NCBI GenBank assembly: GCA_921293015.1
Contig: OV121091.1
Span: forward strand, 24,288,839-24,352,838
DNA length: 64,000 bases
Direction of reading: 5' to 3'
Origin: Phorcus lineatus
Lineage: Eukaryota; Mollusca; Gastropoda; Trochida; Trochidae
Shown here: piece by piece, positions 1-12,300 of the stretch
Numbering within the stretch: position 1 is the stretch's first letter
How the letters are laid out: each line of letters begins with the position of its first letter
The notes under the pieces: model-generated
Database searches by the model: none
What the model was told of the DNA's origin: nothing
The model's input: only the letters and a program-made list of their open reading frames with translations
Program-made: the position numbers and the translations under genes

Positions 1-1690
1 TTACACCAACAAATTGTTCAAAACAACTTTTGTGTCACATGAGCCATGGTTTTAAACATCACTGCTATGGTTAAAGCACAAATTCTTATGGACTAAAAGT
101 AGCTATCAAGGGACAAATCGCCAAGTACATTTCAACCAGTATGACTAATTCCGCTCTTGAGAGTCTTGTATTGTATGTTAAATGAGGCTATTCCTCTTAG
201 ATCGACAGCATACGTGGCCTAGGACAATGGATTGTAAAATGATTGCGCTCAAATTACACACAATGGATGCCAGAGGCTGTACAAGAGTCCAGAATATCAA
301 AGCAAGAGCTAAAACAAATAAGTCACATAGGAATCTATGCGATGTTTGCTATTAATATAATTTTAACGTAAGTGGTGGCTGAGACTGTTTGTAATCACTT
401 AGGTAGTTTCCCAACGGACAAGTGTTTGCTTTGAAAAATTAGGTGTTGGATCCCTGTCATCAATTCGAGCCATTAGATCGTTTTCATTGTTTGATAACGG
501 TTTGGGATATAAAAGGCTATGACAGTAGCTCATACTGAAATATAAAACGAATGGCGTTGTTGTATTTGGAATCAACAAAAGTAATTTCAGGATTGATAGA
601 TATGTGAAAACACAAAAGCAGTGTTTGCTATCAGTTACACAGGGTTATGTAGTTAGGGTAATATAAATGATTTAGGGTTTACTTTGGAAACTGGATGTGC
701 TATCAGGGCTTCAAAGCTTTTTATACATATATCAGATCCGAATGATAAAAATAGCACTGACACGGAATTCGATTCTGTAATTGATTATATAAACATTTTA
801 TGTTGTAAAAAAACAATCAAGCATTATTATGAGGATCATCATTTTACCTTTATTTCATACTTGCGAGTTTGAGAGCTTGTGAATTTGAATGTACCTTTGA
901 CAACGTTCATTTTCCATTGAAAACACACAAAACAACATTCAATTCTTATAAGTTGGCACCATACTAAGAAATTGACAGCGGAGTAATAAAAATTTTGTTT
1001 TAACCTCTGAACAAATAACATTATGCATCGCGAAAAATTTCCATTAAATAAGTAACCCGCACGTTTATTTCGTGAAATTCATGATATTACGGAATAGCAG
1101 CGCTAAAACATAATGACTGAAGCGTACAAAATATGTAATCAACAGTGTTTAAGTAAGGTTGTTGTGATTACAATGACTGTGCAATCGTCCTACCCTCATC
1201 AAGTATGGATATTTAATGAATGTTTAGTCGGGTTTGATACGTTTGTTTCGCTATATTGATTGTAATGTGAACTTTATCGTGCGACTGTCTAAATGCATCT
1301 CGTTTTGTTCGCTTCAGTTCAAAAGCCAAAAACACCTGAAGCGATGCGTATTTAATAATCGTAGAAAATCTTGAATTTAGCATATATTCAAACTCTTATT
1401 TTCATTTTATTGCATAAAGAAAGACGAATATGGTAAGTCAGAATATATATATAAATTCTTTGCTAGATTCGATGTGGGAACCGAGAAATTAGTTCCACGG
1501 AACGTTCACACGACCAATATCAGCTAGAAAAGATTCACAAAAGTATGAACGATTTTCTTGAGAGTTCATCGAAAATTAACCTCTGAAATTTAGCTAACAT
1601 GACCGTGCTTTCAGTCAATCAAAGTTCAGGATTATGTGTAAACTTCAAAGTGCGAAATTATTCAATGATAAACGTTCAGATTCTGACCTC

Positions 1691-1732
1691 ATGACGTCGA
1701 ACGCAGACGTCACAATTGCTGACATGACGTCA
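1691..1732. promoter_or_regulatory. Cluster of three CRE-like (TGACGTC) sites
   Basis: Three CREB/ATF-type cores lie within 42 bp: TGACGTC at 1692-1698, GACGTCA at 1706-1712 and the full palindrome TGACGTCA at 1725-1732. No promoter, CpG-rich exon or transcript is recognisable beside them, so a regulatory role is only an inference. Chance is possible, but three matches this close are unusual in AT-rich sequence. Confidence 0.3.
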
Positions 1733-2151
1733 TAGTGTTACTCCGACAACGTATTTTTCATGTGGTGTCTTGAATTGACAACAAGCCAAGTCGTAGGAAA
1801 CAAACCCCGAAATGGTGACTTAGCACTTGTCAAGTCAGAGACAAATATTCGGTGTACACATTCAGGTATCAATCAAACAACGAAGAGTAGAACACCGGGC
1901 GTCATATAACCTTATGTTCAGTTAAAAGCTTTGACAGGCATGATAGATTGTTAGAGACGCATTACTTTCCCAATCTCAAGATGTCCAGGTTACATAGACA
2001 AATGCTAGATAAGAAGCTTTACCAATTAAAATAACATGTAATCCGTGTAGGAAACCTTATACAATGATACCACTTTCGTCCTCGTTCCAAGTCACAGCAG
2101 TATAACACAAATGTGAACGTTATCAATTTTAAGGATTAATCTTATATATTG

Positions 2152-2212
2152 TAATATAAATGAATAAATATAAATAAAATTATAAATAAAATTATAAATA
2201 AATAAAATTAAA
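2152..2212. repeat. AT-rich simple repeat (ATAAAT/ATAAAATT units)
   Basis: Degenerate tandem run built from units such as ATAAATAAAATT. Low-complexity sequence with no coding content. Confidence 0.8.
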
Positions 2213-2567
2213 GATACAGAAAAAAATATCATGTTTAATGTAACTCAACGAATATACTGTTTTAAGCTTTACATTATCTTTATTATATCAACGGTTTTCA
2301 TCAACATCACGTTACTAAGCCATATTTCAACTAATTCGATGTTTAATGTTCTACAGTAACCGGCAAAAATTAAAGCCCTTTTTGAGAAGAGTGTTTTTTT
2401 AAAGTTCGATATTCATTTCGAGAAGCTTTTTTTTCAAGGTGTTTTACAGCTTGTTTCGTCATTGTCGTGTTCTTGTCGTTTATAAAACCGACCTTCAATA
2501 AGACAAGAGTTGTTTTAGAGGAATTACGATACTTTGTTCTATGTAAAATGTAACATGTTCTAAGCTT

Positions 2568-3002
2568 CTAAATACGGATTTTATTCATAGGATAAAATAA
2601 AGGTTTTTGAATAATTACAAATGTTTCCGTTAAATTTTCTTTAATAAATAAATCTTCTTTAAGTGGATGTACTATAGTTATCAACTCTTGCATTTCGTTC
2701 TTGAAAAAAGTCGAACTAGTGGAATAGTGATCTGATGACTCTTTGGCCAATGTTATTTTTAATTGTAGATTTCCCGACGGACGAACTGGCGCCATAGGCA
2801 GTTAGATACCATAAGCCCCCATTAAACATGGTAGTTGTGCCCTAAGAAGGCTTCTAAAGACTTCATAGCGCTGTTCTGATGGCGTTACACGAGAGGCGTT
2901 AAAATTATCAGCACTCAGTAGAATAACGATAAAGGTTATCGCCATGGTAGCCAGATGGAGGGTTAATACCATTGACCGGACAGAATATCTGACTTTAATC
3001 AT
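2568..3002 (-). pseudogene. Two consecutive exon-like minus-strand frames, weakly like the N-terminus of a Cys-loop receptor
   Basis: Two adjacent minus-strand frames (3002-2802 and 2795-2568) are separated by one stop codon. The first contains a hydrophobic segment that could be a signal peptide (residues about 11-32), then a polar stretch with SEQRYEVFRSLL. The second opens with MAPVRPSGNLQLKITLAKES. In nicotinic-type Cys-loop receptors a helix of the kind LLxxYNxxVRPV follows the signal peptide, and the order here is reminiscent of that. The later receptor landmarks (the Trp/Asp block, the Cys loop and four membrane helices) are absent. It could be a decayed fragment, an isolated exon or chance. 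A GTATCT donor-like site follows the codons for GAYG. Confidence 0.2.
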
Positions 3003-5494
3003 ATAATTAAACAGAGGATGTCATTCTCGATCAAAAAAGAATAAAAAGGTTTATTGATGGCTCAACCATTCTATAGATATGAGTTGCAAATACCGCCATA
3101 TGATAACCTCAGTGTAGTCATACGAGTTCATATATGTTAACATATAACCGTGTATTTTCAATCATTTAAAATTCCCTTTCTGTAAATATGACCGTCAACT
3201 AATCGACATCTGTCTTGATCGAAAGAACTAACATGCAACAACCTCAAACTCGTTATCAGTATTTAGACTTTTGTTAAACATTTTGGAGCTGAAACAATAA
3301 CAAAAATGGTCTTTATCAACTTGATTTATTTGTGTCTCCTAAATAACAAGTACGAAATAGAAATAATATAACTGGTTTCCAGGAATAATGCATGTTTGGC
3401 TCACACTGTCATCACAGTGAATTCACAGTGTAAATCGAAAAAGGAGATAAAAAACTACACATATTTTCCTTATGTAGCATGATAAATATCTCTGGATAAA
3501 ATGACCTATGTTTTCATGAAGGCTAAACTCTATAAGAAACCATTTTCGCTAAACACCAATCGCAACTAGAGTAAACGATAGTAACTTTAGAAATTCACGA
3601 ACAATGCCAGTAGCCAGAGAATCCCATGGCTACAGCCACTTAGGACATTTGCAATCGTGGTTTATGCTTGTGTTACCTAAGAGACCTCCTTACATGTCTC
3701 ATTCCAGGAGCTAAAATACTGATCAAGGATAAGGACGCTGTCTCATCAAGAGCCAAACAGGCAGTAAGCTGATATGCAGGTGACGTGATGCTTTAGTAAA
3801 CACTGGCCTGCACAGGATATTGGTGGCGTTAACGTGTTCGATCGCTCTAACAGCTGTACAAGTAGTTAGGAACTTCGGTACATCAGACAAGCAGAGTTCA
3901 CGTGCAGCATATGGTGTTTGCTAGTAGCATATGATCTGGACTGCAACGACCATCCAACAATCCATTGTAGCGGTGAACAGAACAATTTCGAGTTCAAAGA
4001 TAATGCAGGAAACAGTCAACCATTCGGGTCTAAATTTCATTTTAGTGATCATCATTTTTAGTGTGGTTCATGGTACGCTGTATGTACTTTCAACCGAAAT
4101 ATTCAAGAAGATTAGCAGAATATAGCATAAATGTACTTGTAATACAATTATGTTTGTTTTATGGATACAATATGGTGTCCAGCAGATTTGTTGCTAAGAA
4201 CTGAAGGACCTTGTTTGTTTTAACAGTTAAAACAAGGATTATCTTTGGTTTATACTAACGTGTTGATAGCATATAGACACAGAAATAGATAACAATGTTT
4301 CACTTTGTAACATATAGCATTTCACCATCAGTGGTTATGATTCGTTTCCTTTAACTGATACACGAAGTTTGCCCTTAAACTGATGTCTGGAAATGTCATT
4401 CTGTATATGGTGTAACATCTCTCTAAACACTCTGGCGTCGCATGCATAATGGTAATCTATCATAGAAATTGATCAGATCTCGTAGCCCAGGTTTATCATA
4501 CATCAGAGCACTACTATGCATTAGAATGGAGCAGCGAATGGTGATGAAAGAATTAAGTAATCAGTGACGCGGGGGGAAACGTATTTGTGTAAACATGTCA
4601 TTAGCGGTGGAAAAAAATCTGCTTTCACGTTTTTGAATTTCTGTTTGCGAGGACAGAAAAAGAGGTTGCTAACATGGAGTCCAATTTGAAGCAGTCAATA
4701 CTTCTGCCAATGCCGATCAATTAAAGAGATCTTTAGGCCCCATCGCAATCATTCCATCTCTAAGCGTTATAAAAATTTACACCACGCAAAAGTCATTTCT
4801 GTAATTTCAAATTTAGGAAAAAGTAAATATTCAAATCGTTCAATAGCTTGCTGACAGAGTTTCGCCCGGAGACCAATAGGATAGCATAACCTTTCCTCTG
4901 ATTATCATCTTTGTTAATGGGTGCCTGATCCATTTGCAAACAAAATGGTATGCAGTACAAGTCCTGTGTGCACGTTATATTTATTGGGTTTTCATTGAAC
5001 AGACAGACGCCTGTTCGGATCCAGCGCAGACAGACATTTATACAAGGACGGGCTGTGGACTTTCGGTCAATCCTTTTTATATTACTAGCACTGTTCTCAA
5101 ACAGATTCACATTCTCAATAAAGATATCCTTCAATTATGGCACGGCGGATGCATAGAACAATGTGGGTCATCATTAATCGATTATACACGTAGCTGTCTG
5201 AAGTTTTTATGATATGGTCAACGTGAAATGCTTTTTTTTCATTACCTATCTTTCTAGGCCATCGCGCTCTAGCTCTGAATTAGTAATATCCATTGTTTCA
5301 GAATTATCGCAAGCATCGCCTACCCAAGCAGGGTTTTTTCACTTGTTCCACTTAAAATGAAATTTCTAAACTGTATCTGTACAGTTGACCTTTTTTAACT
5401 GTCATACTAAGTAATAATGGTTATTGCTAATGTAAAAAGTAACAAGTGTATAAGTGAGCACAGTTTAGTCATCCTCGCTTCCCCTGTGGTATAA
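3003..5494. other. Non-coding stretch, no firm gene
   Basis: No recognised gene apart from the weak membrane-segment frame at 3931-4125. Overlapping frames on opposite strands at 4793-5134 (minus, 113 codons) and 4934-5212 (plus, 92 codons) cannot both be real. Neither shows a domain, repeat or signal that I recognise, though both contain several cysteines. Confidence 0.5.
3931..4125 (+). pseudogene. Short frame with one membrane segment, faintly GPCR-like
   Basis: A 64-codon ATG frame preceded by an in-frame TAG. The segment WTATTIQQSIVAVNR resembles the end of the third helix of some rhodopsin-class receptors, where an (D/N)R(Y) follows a hydrophobic run; here the third position is Thr. 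A second hydrophobic segment, roughly residues 34-53, follows. Flanking frames are closed and I see no other helices. If it ever was a receptor exon it is decayed. A chance frame is at least as likely. Confidence 0.15.
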
Positions 5495-5810
5495 AAAAAC
5501 CCGAGAGGGTTAGGGGTTCAACGCCGCTTTATAGAGTATTTCACGTATATAACAGCTGCTAGTTTTATTTGCAGGGAGAAAACCTGCAACACTATTGTGG
5601 CTATGCATTGCAGTGAAATTTTAAAGCTTAAGGAGGAACTAGCGAACCATGGGTGGTACTGCGCTGACATTCGGTATAGCATTGCACCCAAACCTTACTG
5701 TGTGTAAAACAATTCTCTCCTGCAGACAAAGTTGCCGAGCTACTGGCGGGATTTGAACCTCAAACCTCTTGATCCGAAGCCAAACGAGCTAACCACTGCG
5801 CTCCTTTATC
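5495..5810 (-). mobile_element. tRNA-derived SINE (minus strand)
   Basis: Read on the minus strand, the head at about 5805-5741 has an A-box-like AGCGCAGTGGTT (5802-5791) and a consensus B box GGTTCAAATCC (5759-5749), the two internal RNA polymerase III promoter elements of tRNA genes. The head is followed by about 240 bp of unrelated body ending in an AAGCGGCGTTGAACCCCTAACC stretch near 5530-5510. A tRNA head fused to a non-tRNA body is the SINE architecture. The GCGGCGTT tail is a motif I associate with molluscan SINEs, from memory and not from a search. The 3' boundary is approximate, no clear poly-A or target duplication is visible, and the copy has probably decayed. Confidence 0.7.
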
Positions 5811-6777
5811 CCCAAACGAAGAAATACTTCTCATATATATTCTGATTAAGTAGAAACCGCACAAACATTATTGTCCAACCTTCAAAACACTTCAGGGATT
5901 TAGACTGACATGTGTATTAAAAAATGTTTCAAGTACGGTAAAGCTTTTCTTTGGTTTCCGTCTTATTTGTTATGTTATCTTTGAATAAAGCATCGTGACA
6001 TTTGAACTACAAACTACCGGAAACGACATTTTTAATTCCAAATTACAAACAGAAATACACCGTTTATCGATGGACATATAGTTTCAACGTTTAGTGTCAA
6101 TAATTCAAGATAGGAATTACGCATTTTGACTCACCAACTTAACGGTAACACTTCGTAACATCTCATTTTGCTCCCAGCCATTTTCCAATTATTTTCAGAG
6201 CATTATGTTCCTAAACGTGAAAAACTGTTTTTCTGAAGTCAAAATAACATGTTATTCACCATAGTTACAATCCTGAGGGCAAATGCAAAATATCTTTAAA
6301 CTTCATCGAAACAATTTCTATTCGTTCTAATTGTGTAACTATGTCTTTCGCGACAGTTTCAAATAAAATCCCTGCAATATTGAACAACAATATATCAGCA
6401 GAAGATGATGAAACACTTATTTACGAATAATGACAATGGTTTGGAGACGCTAAATGATGGCGATATAAAACTAATTTTCGAAATCGTATTGGTATACATT
6501 GTAAGCTCTCCTTATGCCAACTGATCAGTTATAACAGAAAATAACGTGTTACATTGTGTTTGCAACACCATTCCAGCTTCACATCCTCGGCCATCCAGGG
6601 CTTAACGTTCCTTTAATCTTCACAAACATCCCTTGGATTTTTCCTCAGGAAAATTTGTACTCAAAGTAATGCTTTCATGATACAATTACCCAGTGAAACG
6701 GCTTGATACGAGACGATGGAAACAAACATTTCTAAGGCCAATAACAGTTATTTCAGCGCATGCTCAGTAACTTGAAA
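5811..6777. other. Non-coding stretch, nothing recognised
   Basis: AT-rich sequence without an open frame of note, repeat or RNA gene that I can identify. Confidence 0.55.
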
Positions 6778-7014
6778 TTAAAATTGGAAAGGAAACATTC
6801 CCTCCTGATTGGCTATAAACACGAAAGTGTTAGCTGAGAACTGGACTTGAAAAGTCCTAATGGTGAAGTAGTGAAGAGCATTGGAAATGTCAGCACTGAG
6901 TAACAGAGGATCGGTGGCAAATGTACGAACGTAATGATCTGGATAACTGAAGATGGCCAAAGAACCATTGGACAGCTGAGTACTGAGAGCTTTCTGACCA
7001 GATAATGTTATCCC
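6778..7014 (-). other. Exon-like open frame of unknown product
   Basis: The minus-strand frame is open from just after a TAA at 7017-7015 to a TAA at 6780-6778, about 78 codons without ATG until late. Codon composition looks more coding-like than its surroundings, with mixed third positions and few AT-only codons. The product would have no cysteine, and its C-terminal part is rich in Phe (for example GMFPFQF at the end). I recognise no family. It could be an internal or terminal exon of a minus-strand gene, a fossil exon or chance. No neighbouring exon is obvious. Confidence 0.2.
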
Positions 7015-9129
7015 TTAACTTTATATGTATCAGCCGAAGGCTTTAAGTCGTCACTGTCTAGATGGATTTATTGCTGGACGTTAGTTCGCTTGAAGGTCTA
7101 CTTTAATTGTTTTGAAGTACATTACAAGGGGAAAAAACATGTTGCAAATTCATGTGTAAAGAGGTTCCCCTCGTGAATTTGAAACCCTCGTTTCCTAGAA
7201 GAACCCCAAATCATAATGTGAAAAGAACTATTATTGCTTTACATAACTGAACAACAAGTTTTCTGTGAAGAAATGGATTGTTTGCTTCAACTAATGATTA
7301 TGATATTCAATTTCATACCAATCATTACTGAGATCCCTTGGCTTCTCTAATTTCCCGATGGATTAAAGCGTCCGGTTTGAAATATAAAATTGCATCATGA
7401 ATATAATGCATTGTATAATGAATCAATCGTTTGATCAATTTCTATGATAAAGGAAACAGGATGTTAAGGATGGCCATGCCTTTATCAGGTGAAACCATGC
7501 AATGTGTTGAGAGTTCTGGATTGTTGCCGAGCAATATCAATAAACCCATTACAGATTCTAAGTGAATATGCCATCCTCAAAATACACAGCCAACATCGAA
7601 TACGTAAAAGAATCGTAATCATGCTTAGTATACTCATACATGAAATTGCAAATCAACATTAAATCAATTCTCTTAATGATAGTGCGGGATATAACTGCAA
7701 TGGTTTCTTGAAGAAAATAAATAAATACCACTGAAACGAATGAAATGATGCCATTTGACATACAATCTATCTTATGGATGAATGATGAATTATAATACAA
7801 ACGTTCAAAGTTAAGCTACTGGAATCTATTTTATCTACCTCAAAAGGTATTCACAGAAAAATGACCATGTGAGGTTTTCGTATTATACGTCAAATGTTAT
7901 TCTAGGTCTACGAGAAATGGGTTTAAAACTTAGAAGTTTTACCCTCTGTAGAAAATAAGAATTGCCTTTGGACGACACTGGTTCGAGCATTGTCCTACCA
8001 ACAGTTAACCCATGAAATTTACAGCAGATCTAGACGTGTATATTGCTTGGTGAAAGGAAACCAAGATGGGATAATGTATAAATATGAACATATTTCGTAC
8101 ATTCAACAAATATTCTACTAATAATGATTATTTTATAATACCATGAATTCATTGTGAATAAATCGTTTGCGAGTAACATACATGTAGTAATACATCAATT
8201 ACCATGGAGTAAAAAGATGACACCCTCCTACAAGTTTTCCTGGCCAAGAAATTATCAAAATTTGAAAAAAATCTGTAATCATTTCTTTTCAGTTAAAATT
8301 GTCTTTGCATATGAGTTGCCCCTCAACAGTCAACTTCATCCTGAAATCTGCCTAAACTACTTTGAGTGTCGTAACCCGAGAGAGACGGTAACAAACTAAT
8401 CGTTGCCGTCCATTCTAATACCTAGACGCCAAGATTTGACAGACCAATTTTTCAACATCAACGTAACAAATATTAGAATGATATCAATTGAATGTGTGAG
8501 AAAGCCATCCATTACTAGCTCACTTCTATGCACTTAGTAGCTACGTGAAGCACTGATGCGTTCGCGATTGATTCGAGGGTGTATATTTCACATAAGGATC
8601 TACTCGTCGCGTTTTACGGGCTCGCACTTATCTCGGATTGCTTGAGGCATATCTGAATATATCTCATAATTCTATGGAATATTCTGCTCTCTTGTTTCGG
8701 GTAGCACTACTAGAGATGACAAACAAATCTAAACAATGAGAATCAATGCATGTCAACGCCGATATAACCTACCAGTCAAACAAAAGAGTAGTCTTAGAAC
8801 TTTGGTATAAAAAAGTAAATCGCGCATCAAATAGTATATATCAGAAGAACAAAACAGAGCGGAATCGAAAATCGAAAATGTACATCAGCACATTTAAAAG
8901 AGAAAAACAGGATACGAAAAGAGAAAATCCATGTTGAAAAGAAGATGTTAAGTAATTAAATTCTTTAAAAAGGATCTAATCTTACACGAACATACTTTTT
9001 GAACGCAACATTAGGTAAGATTATCTTTTTACTGATGAAAAGACTGGCACCACTTTTGCAATTATCTCGATTCAGTGCTTTCAATGCTTTAAGCCCTTAC
9101 CTGCCACTATGTAGAGTCCCCGGTGCGCT
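7015..9129. other. Non-coding stretch, nothing recognised
   Basis: Contains isolated frames of 63-81 codons (7558-7800 minus, 8154-8399 plus, 8746-8937 plus) with biased, Lys/Asn/Ile/Tyr-rich composition typical of chance frames in AT-rich DNA. No domain, repeat or RNA gene seen. Confidence 0.5.
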
Positions 9130-9339
9130 TTAATATCCTACTCTCTCTCTTCTCATCCTTTCACATCGTTGCGCTACTGCAAGCAGCGCCGAGCTTGAGC
9201 TGGACTTAACACAATCGAACACCGGTTTCATCGTTCGCTCTTCTACTGCAGGCGACTCATCCAGCCGACGATTGGACGCGGATAGACGAATAACAGTTTC
9301 GCAGCATACCTGATAATGCGTATCAGATCGGCCATCCAT
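9130..9339 (-). other. Locally GC-richer minus-strand frame, possible first exon
   Basis: A 69-codon frame starting at an ATG (9339-9337) with A at -3 and G at +4, a good animal initiation context. The block from about 9120 to 9480 is visibly richer in G and C than its surroundings. After ten codons (MDGRSDTHYQ) comes CAG followed by GTATGC, a usable splice donor, so the true coding part could be only those ten residues. The rest of the frame is Ser- and Arg-rich with no motif I recognise. This could be the 5' exon of a gene running left on the minus strand, or chance. Confidence 0.2.
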
Positions 9340-12300
9340 ATTGTTCTCACATGAGCTGATGACGGAACCAAATATCGAGCAGAATGACAGGTCTAGCTCT
9401 TGTATGAGGTGGGGAGATACAATCAGACTGGACGTTACATAGGCAAACCTGGGGTCGGTGGGAGTGCTTGACGGACACAGATGTTGCTAAACGATATCAT
9501 TCTATAAACCTTGCTTTGGTAATACCTTGTTCCTGTCTATCAATTGAAAACACTGGTTTACGTACAACCTTTCATCACGAAATATCCCCGCAGGGTGTCT
9601 CTTTGATGCGAACGTTATGTTTCAATATGTATATGTTTATCACCTGACGTTACATTTGTTTCCGACGGCCTGTCATTCCAGCTATATAACAAACACGCTT
9701 TTATTTACACATACATATAAATACTCATCAACTGATATTATTGCTTTCTGTATCCTAGGATTTATTATTTTCTGTTTGTTGTTTATCGAGAAAGTGACAT
9801 TGAGGTTGTTGGGATTACGAGTAAAAATGTACAACGTAGTCAATGCTGTCTTTTTATCAAGAAGTGTCAACTGTTGAGAAAATCCCAATTGTCGCCTCAT
9901 TGTTTGAGATAGTTAAATGAAAAAAACCTCATGATTTATTTATCAAAAACTGGGCATTATAGCTTGGCATTGATGGATAGGTTACATAACTAATGTGGTT
10001 GTAATTTGATGTGTAATTTCATCTGCCAGACATTATAAAAGTCACTTGTCGTTGAAAACAAACAAATGACTTTTTAAAATTTTTGGATGCAAATGAATGA
10101 TAAGTGAGTTTGATTTTAAGTGAAATCAGTCTATTCGATATCTCAAAGTCACTTTATTTCACCTTTACTTGTTTACTAAATAATACTCTTCAAATACTAT
10201 ATATCTGAATACTAAGCTGTTTGAGTGGCATTCGAGAAGTTGCCAGTATAAGGAAGACAAGCTTGAAAACGGTATAAGAATCTATACCGAAACGTCTCTA
10301 TCCAATTCATAAACCCCTGGTTCTGTTTAAGCAGACTAACGGTATTTCAAGATGTTCGGTGTGGAATAAGTTATCAAGATTGTTGTTTTTTACAAAACAT
10401 AATCAATTCAATGTCCTTGACAAAAACATATTAATCTTCAACGTAAACGACGTTACCATTAAAATAGTTAATTTGATAAATGGCCCGACTTGCTTTGCTG
10501 ATATACCGATAGGAAGGCACACTCCATTGGAAAAAAAATATTATTTATTATTTATTTCCACAAACTGATATATATTGTATATAAAATCACACGAACAAAA
10601 AACGTAAGTGAATTATCATGTTTCGCAAAGGTAATGATGAAAGTCATTACATATATACAATTAAAGGTCTGAAAGGACAGACGATATCATCAGTTTTGTC
10701 TTAATTAAGGCATACAATACAGAGATATGGTCACTTGCCAACATGACAGTCATTATATTTGATATCATTTTTACAATTGACTGTATTTCCTCATACAAGG
10801 TCAGTTATAGTTATATTTCCTTTACATGTGTAATGTGACTTGAATTATTTCAATGGTTGTTATTGAATCAAGGAAACTATTCACTGCAAGAATTAATAAA
10901 ATATTGATGTTTAGTAAATCATAATATTATGACTTGCGTCAAGGATTTCGTACAACTGATCACGTGATTATTCTTCATACCTTTCAATGGGGTACATTAT
11001 ACGCGTTATTTGTTGATTTCTCTAAAGCATTTGCAATTGTTTGAACTGAACCGCCTGCTGATAGTTTCTGGACTAATGTGACGGTTACGTGTTGTAACTG
11101 TGACCAGTGTAGTTGACTTGCACTCGAGAAATGATTCTTATTGATGTCGACGTGTACATGCCACTTTTATTGCGTAATGGTGACCCTTGGTCGACCGCTT
11201 CGAGGAAGGTCTGTGTTTCATTATCACGCTAATGGTAATCTCATTTACAAATTTAATTGACCGATGTCTTTGAGTAAATAACAAGCTTCAATTCAAATTC
11301 AACTTTGAAACATTGTTAAATTGAAAATTGAATTGAAAATTGAAAATTGGGGATAACAATTTTCTAATATTCATTTGTAATAATTGTAAAATATGAAAAA
11401 GTCAACATCAAATAATGATTTTAAAAAATCGAATGACGAATTACTTATTTACTTAAATATGTAATTAATGTACCTTAAAATAGCCGATGTCCAGTGCTAC
11501 TATATTTTATTGTTCATGTTTTAATGTACTATTAAATAAACACCGTAATTAAGAAGATTTTCATTTAACCTTTTGCAGCCAAAGACCCATGCTGACAATT
11601 TTTACGCATGGTCATTTCTATTAACATTTCAAATGAGCCATTCTTCTAATTATGCTGTCAAGTTTAACAATGCACATGGTGAGTAACGATTTCATTAACA
11701 CGTATATACGTTAGTAATTAAGCAGTGGAAATGATGAATAACAAGGTCTAAAGTAGTAGTATTTATTCCACGTTCAAAGCATAAATCACTGGAATGGACC
11801 TTTTGGAAAGGTCGTAACATATAAGTACTAACAAAATCCTAACTTGACCAAAGAAATAACGCCCGAGAACACTTATATTATTGACAAGAGCATTATCAGC
11901 TACAAAGGGTGTAATATACGTAGTTAGCCTAAGGTAGAAAGCTATTCAATTGCAGCGGTTTTATTGTTCTCTTTTTACTATCAGTATTTTTCTAACTTCT
12001 GGAACTCGGTTTTGTTATTTCCATTATCATGACCCCTATTTTGTTTGACCTATTATAATAGATTATAAACGTCCAAATCAGGAATAAATATTAAAAAACT
12101 CTTGGAAAAATTATTTAAGTAGGTATATTAGTGTTCACTAGAATGCTTAGTGGACGTTGATGCACACAAACACTCAATCTTAAACTACACCCACATTTTA
12201 AAGTCTTTTTTCTGGTATCCCTTTATATCTAAAAAAACCCAGCTTCTTTGCGAAACACTAACGTGGGAGACACTATCATTTTAAGAAGTCAATATCTTTA

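Larger units (their letters stand above)
1..2567. other. Non-coding stretch, no gene recognised
   Basis: AT-rich sequence. The open frames here (a 62-codon plus frame at 684-872 and a 60-codon minus frame at 839-1021) overlap on opposite strands and show no domain or motif I recognise. Two local structures are listed separately: a cluster of TGACGTC sites near 1.7 kb and an ATAAAT-rich simple repeat near 2.2 kb. Confidence 0.6.

Noticed and set aside
4793-5212. A 113-codon minus frame and a 92-codon plus frame as genes
   Set aside because: They overlap on opposite strands, have no domain or motif, and have chance-like composition.
5741-5805. A functional tRNA gene on the minus strand
   Set aside because: The A and B boxes are present, but I could not fold a full cloverleaf with an acceptor stem, and the sequence runs on into a SINE body.
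9617-9900. A small membrane protein on the plus strand
   Set aside because: It has one hydrophobic stretch only, overlaps a similar-size frame on the other strand, and shows no homology that I recognise.
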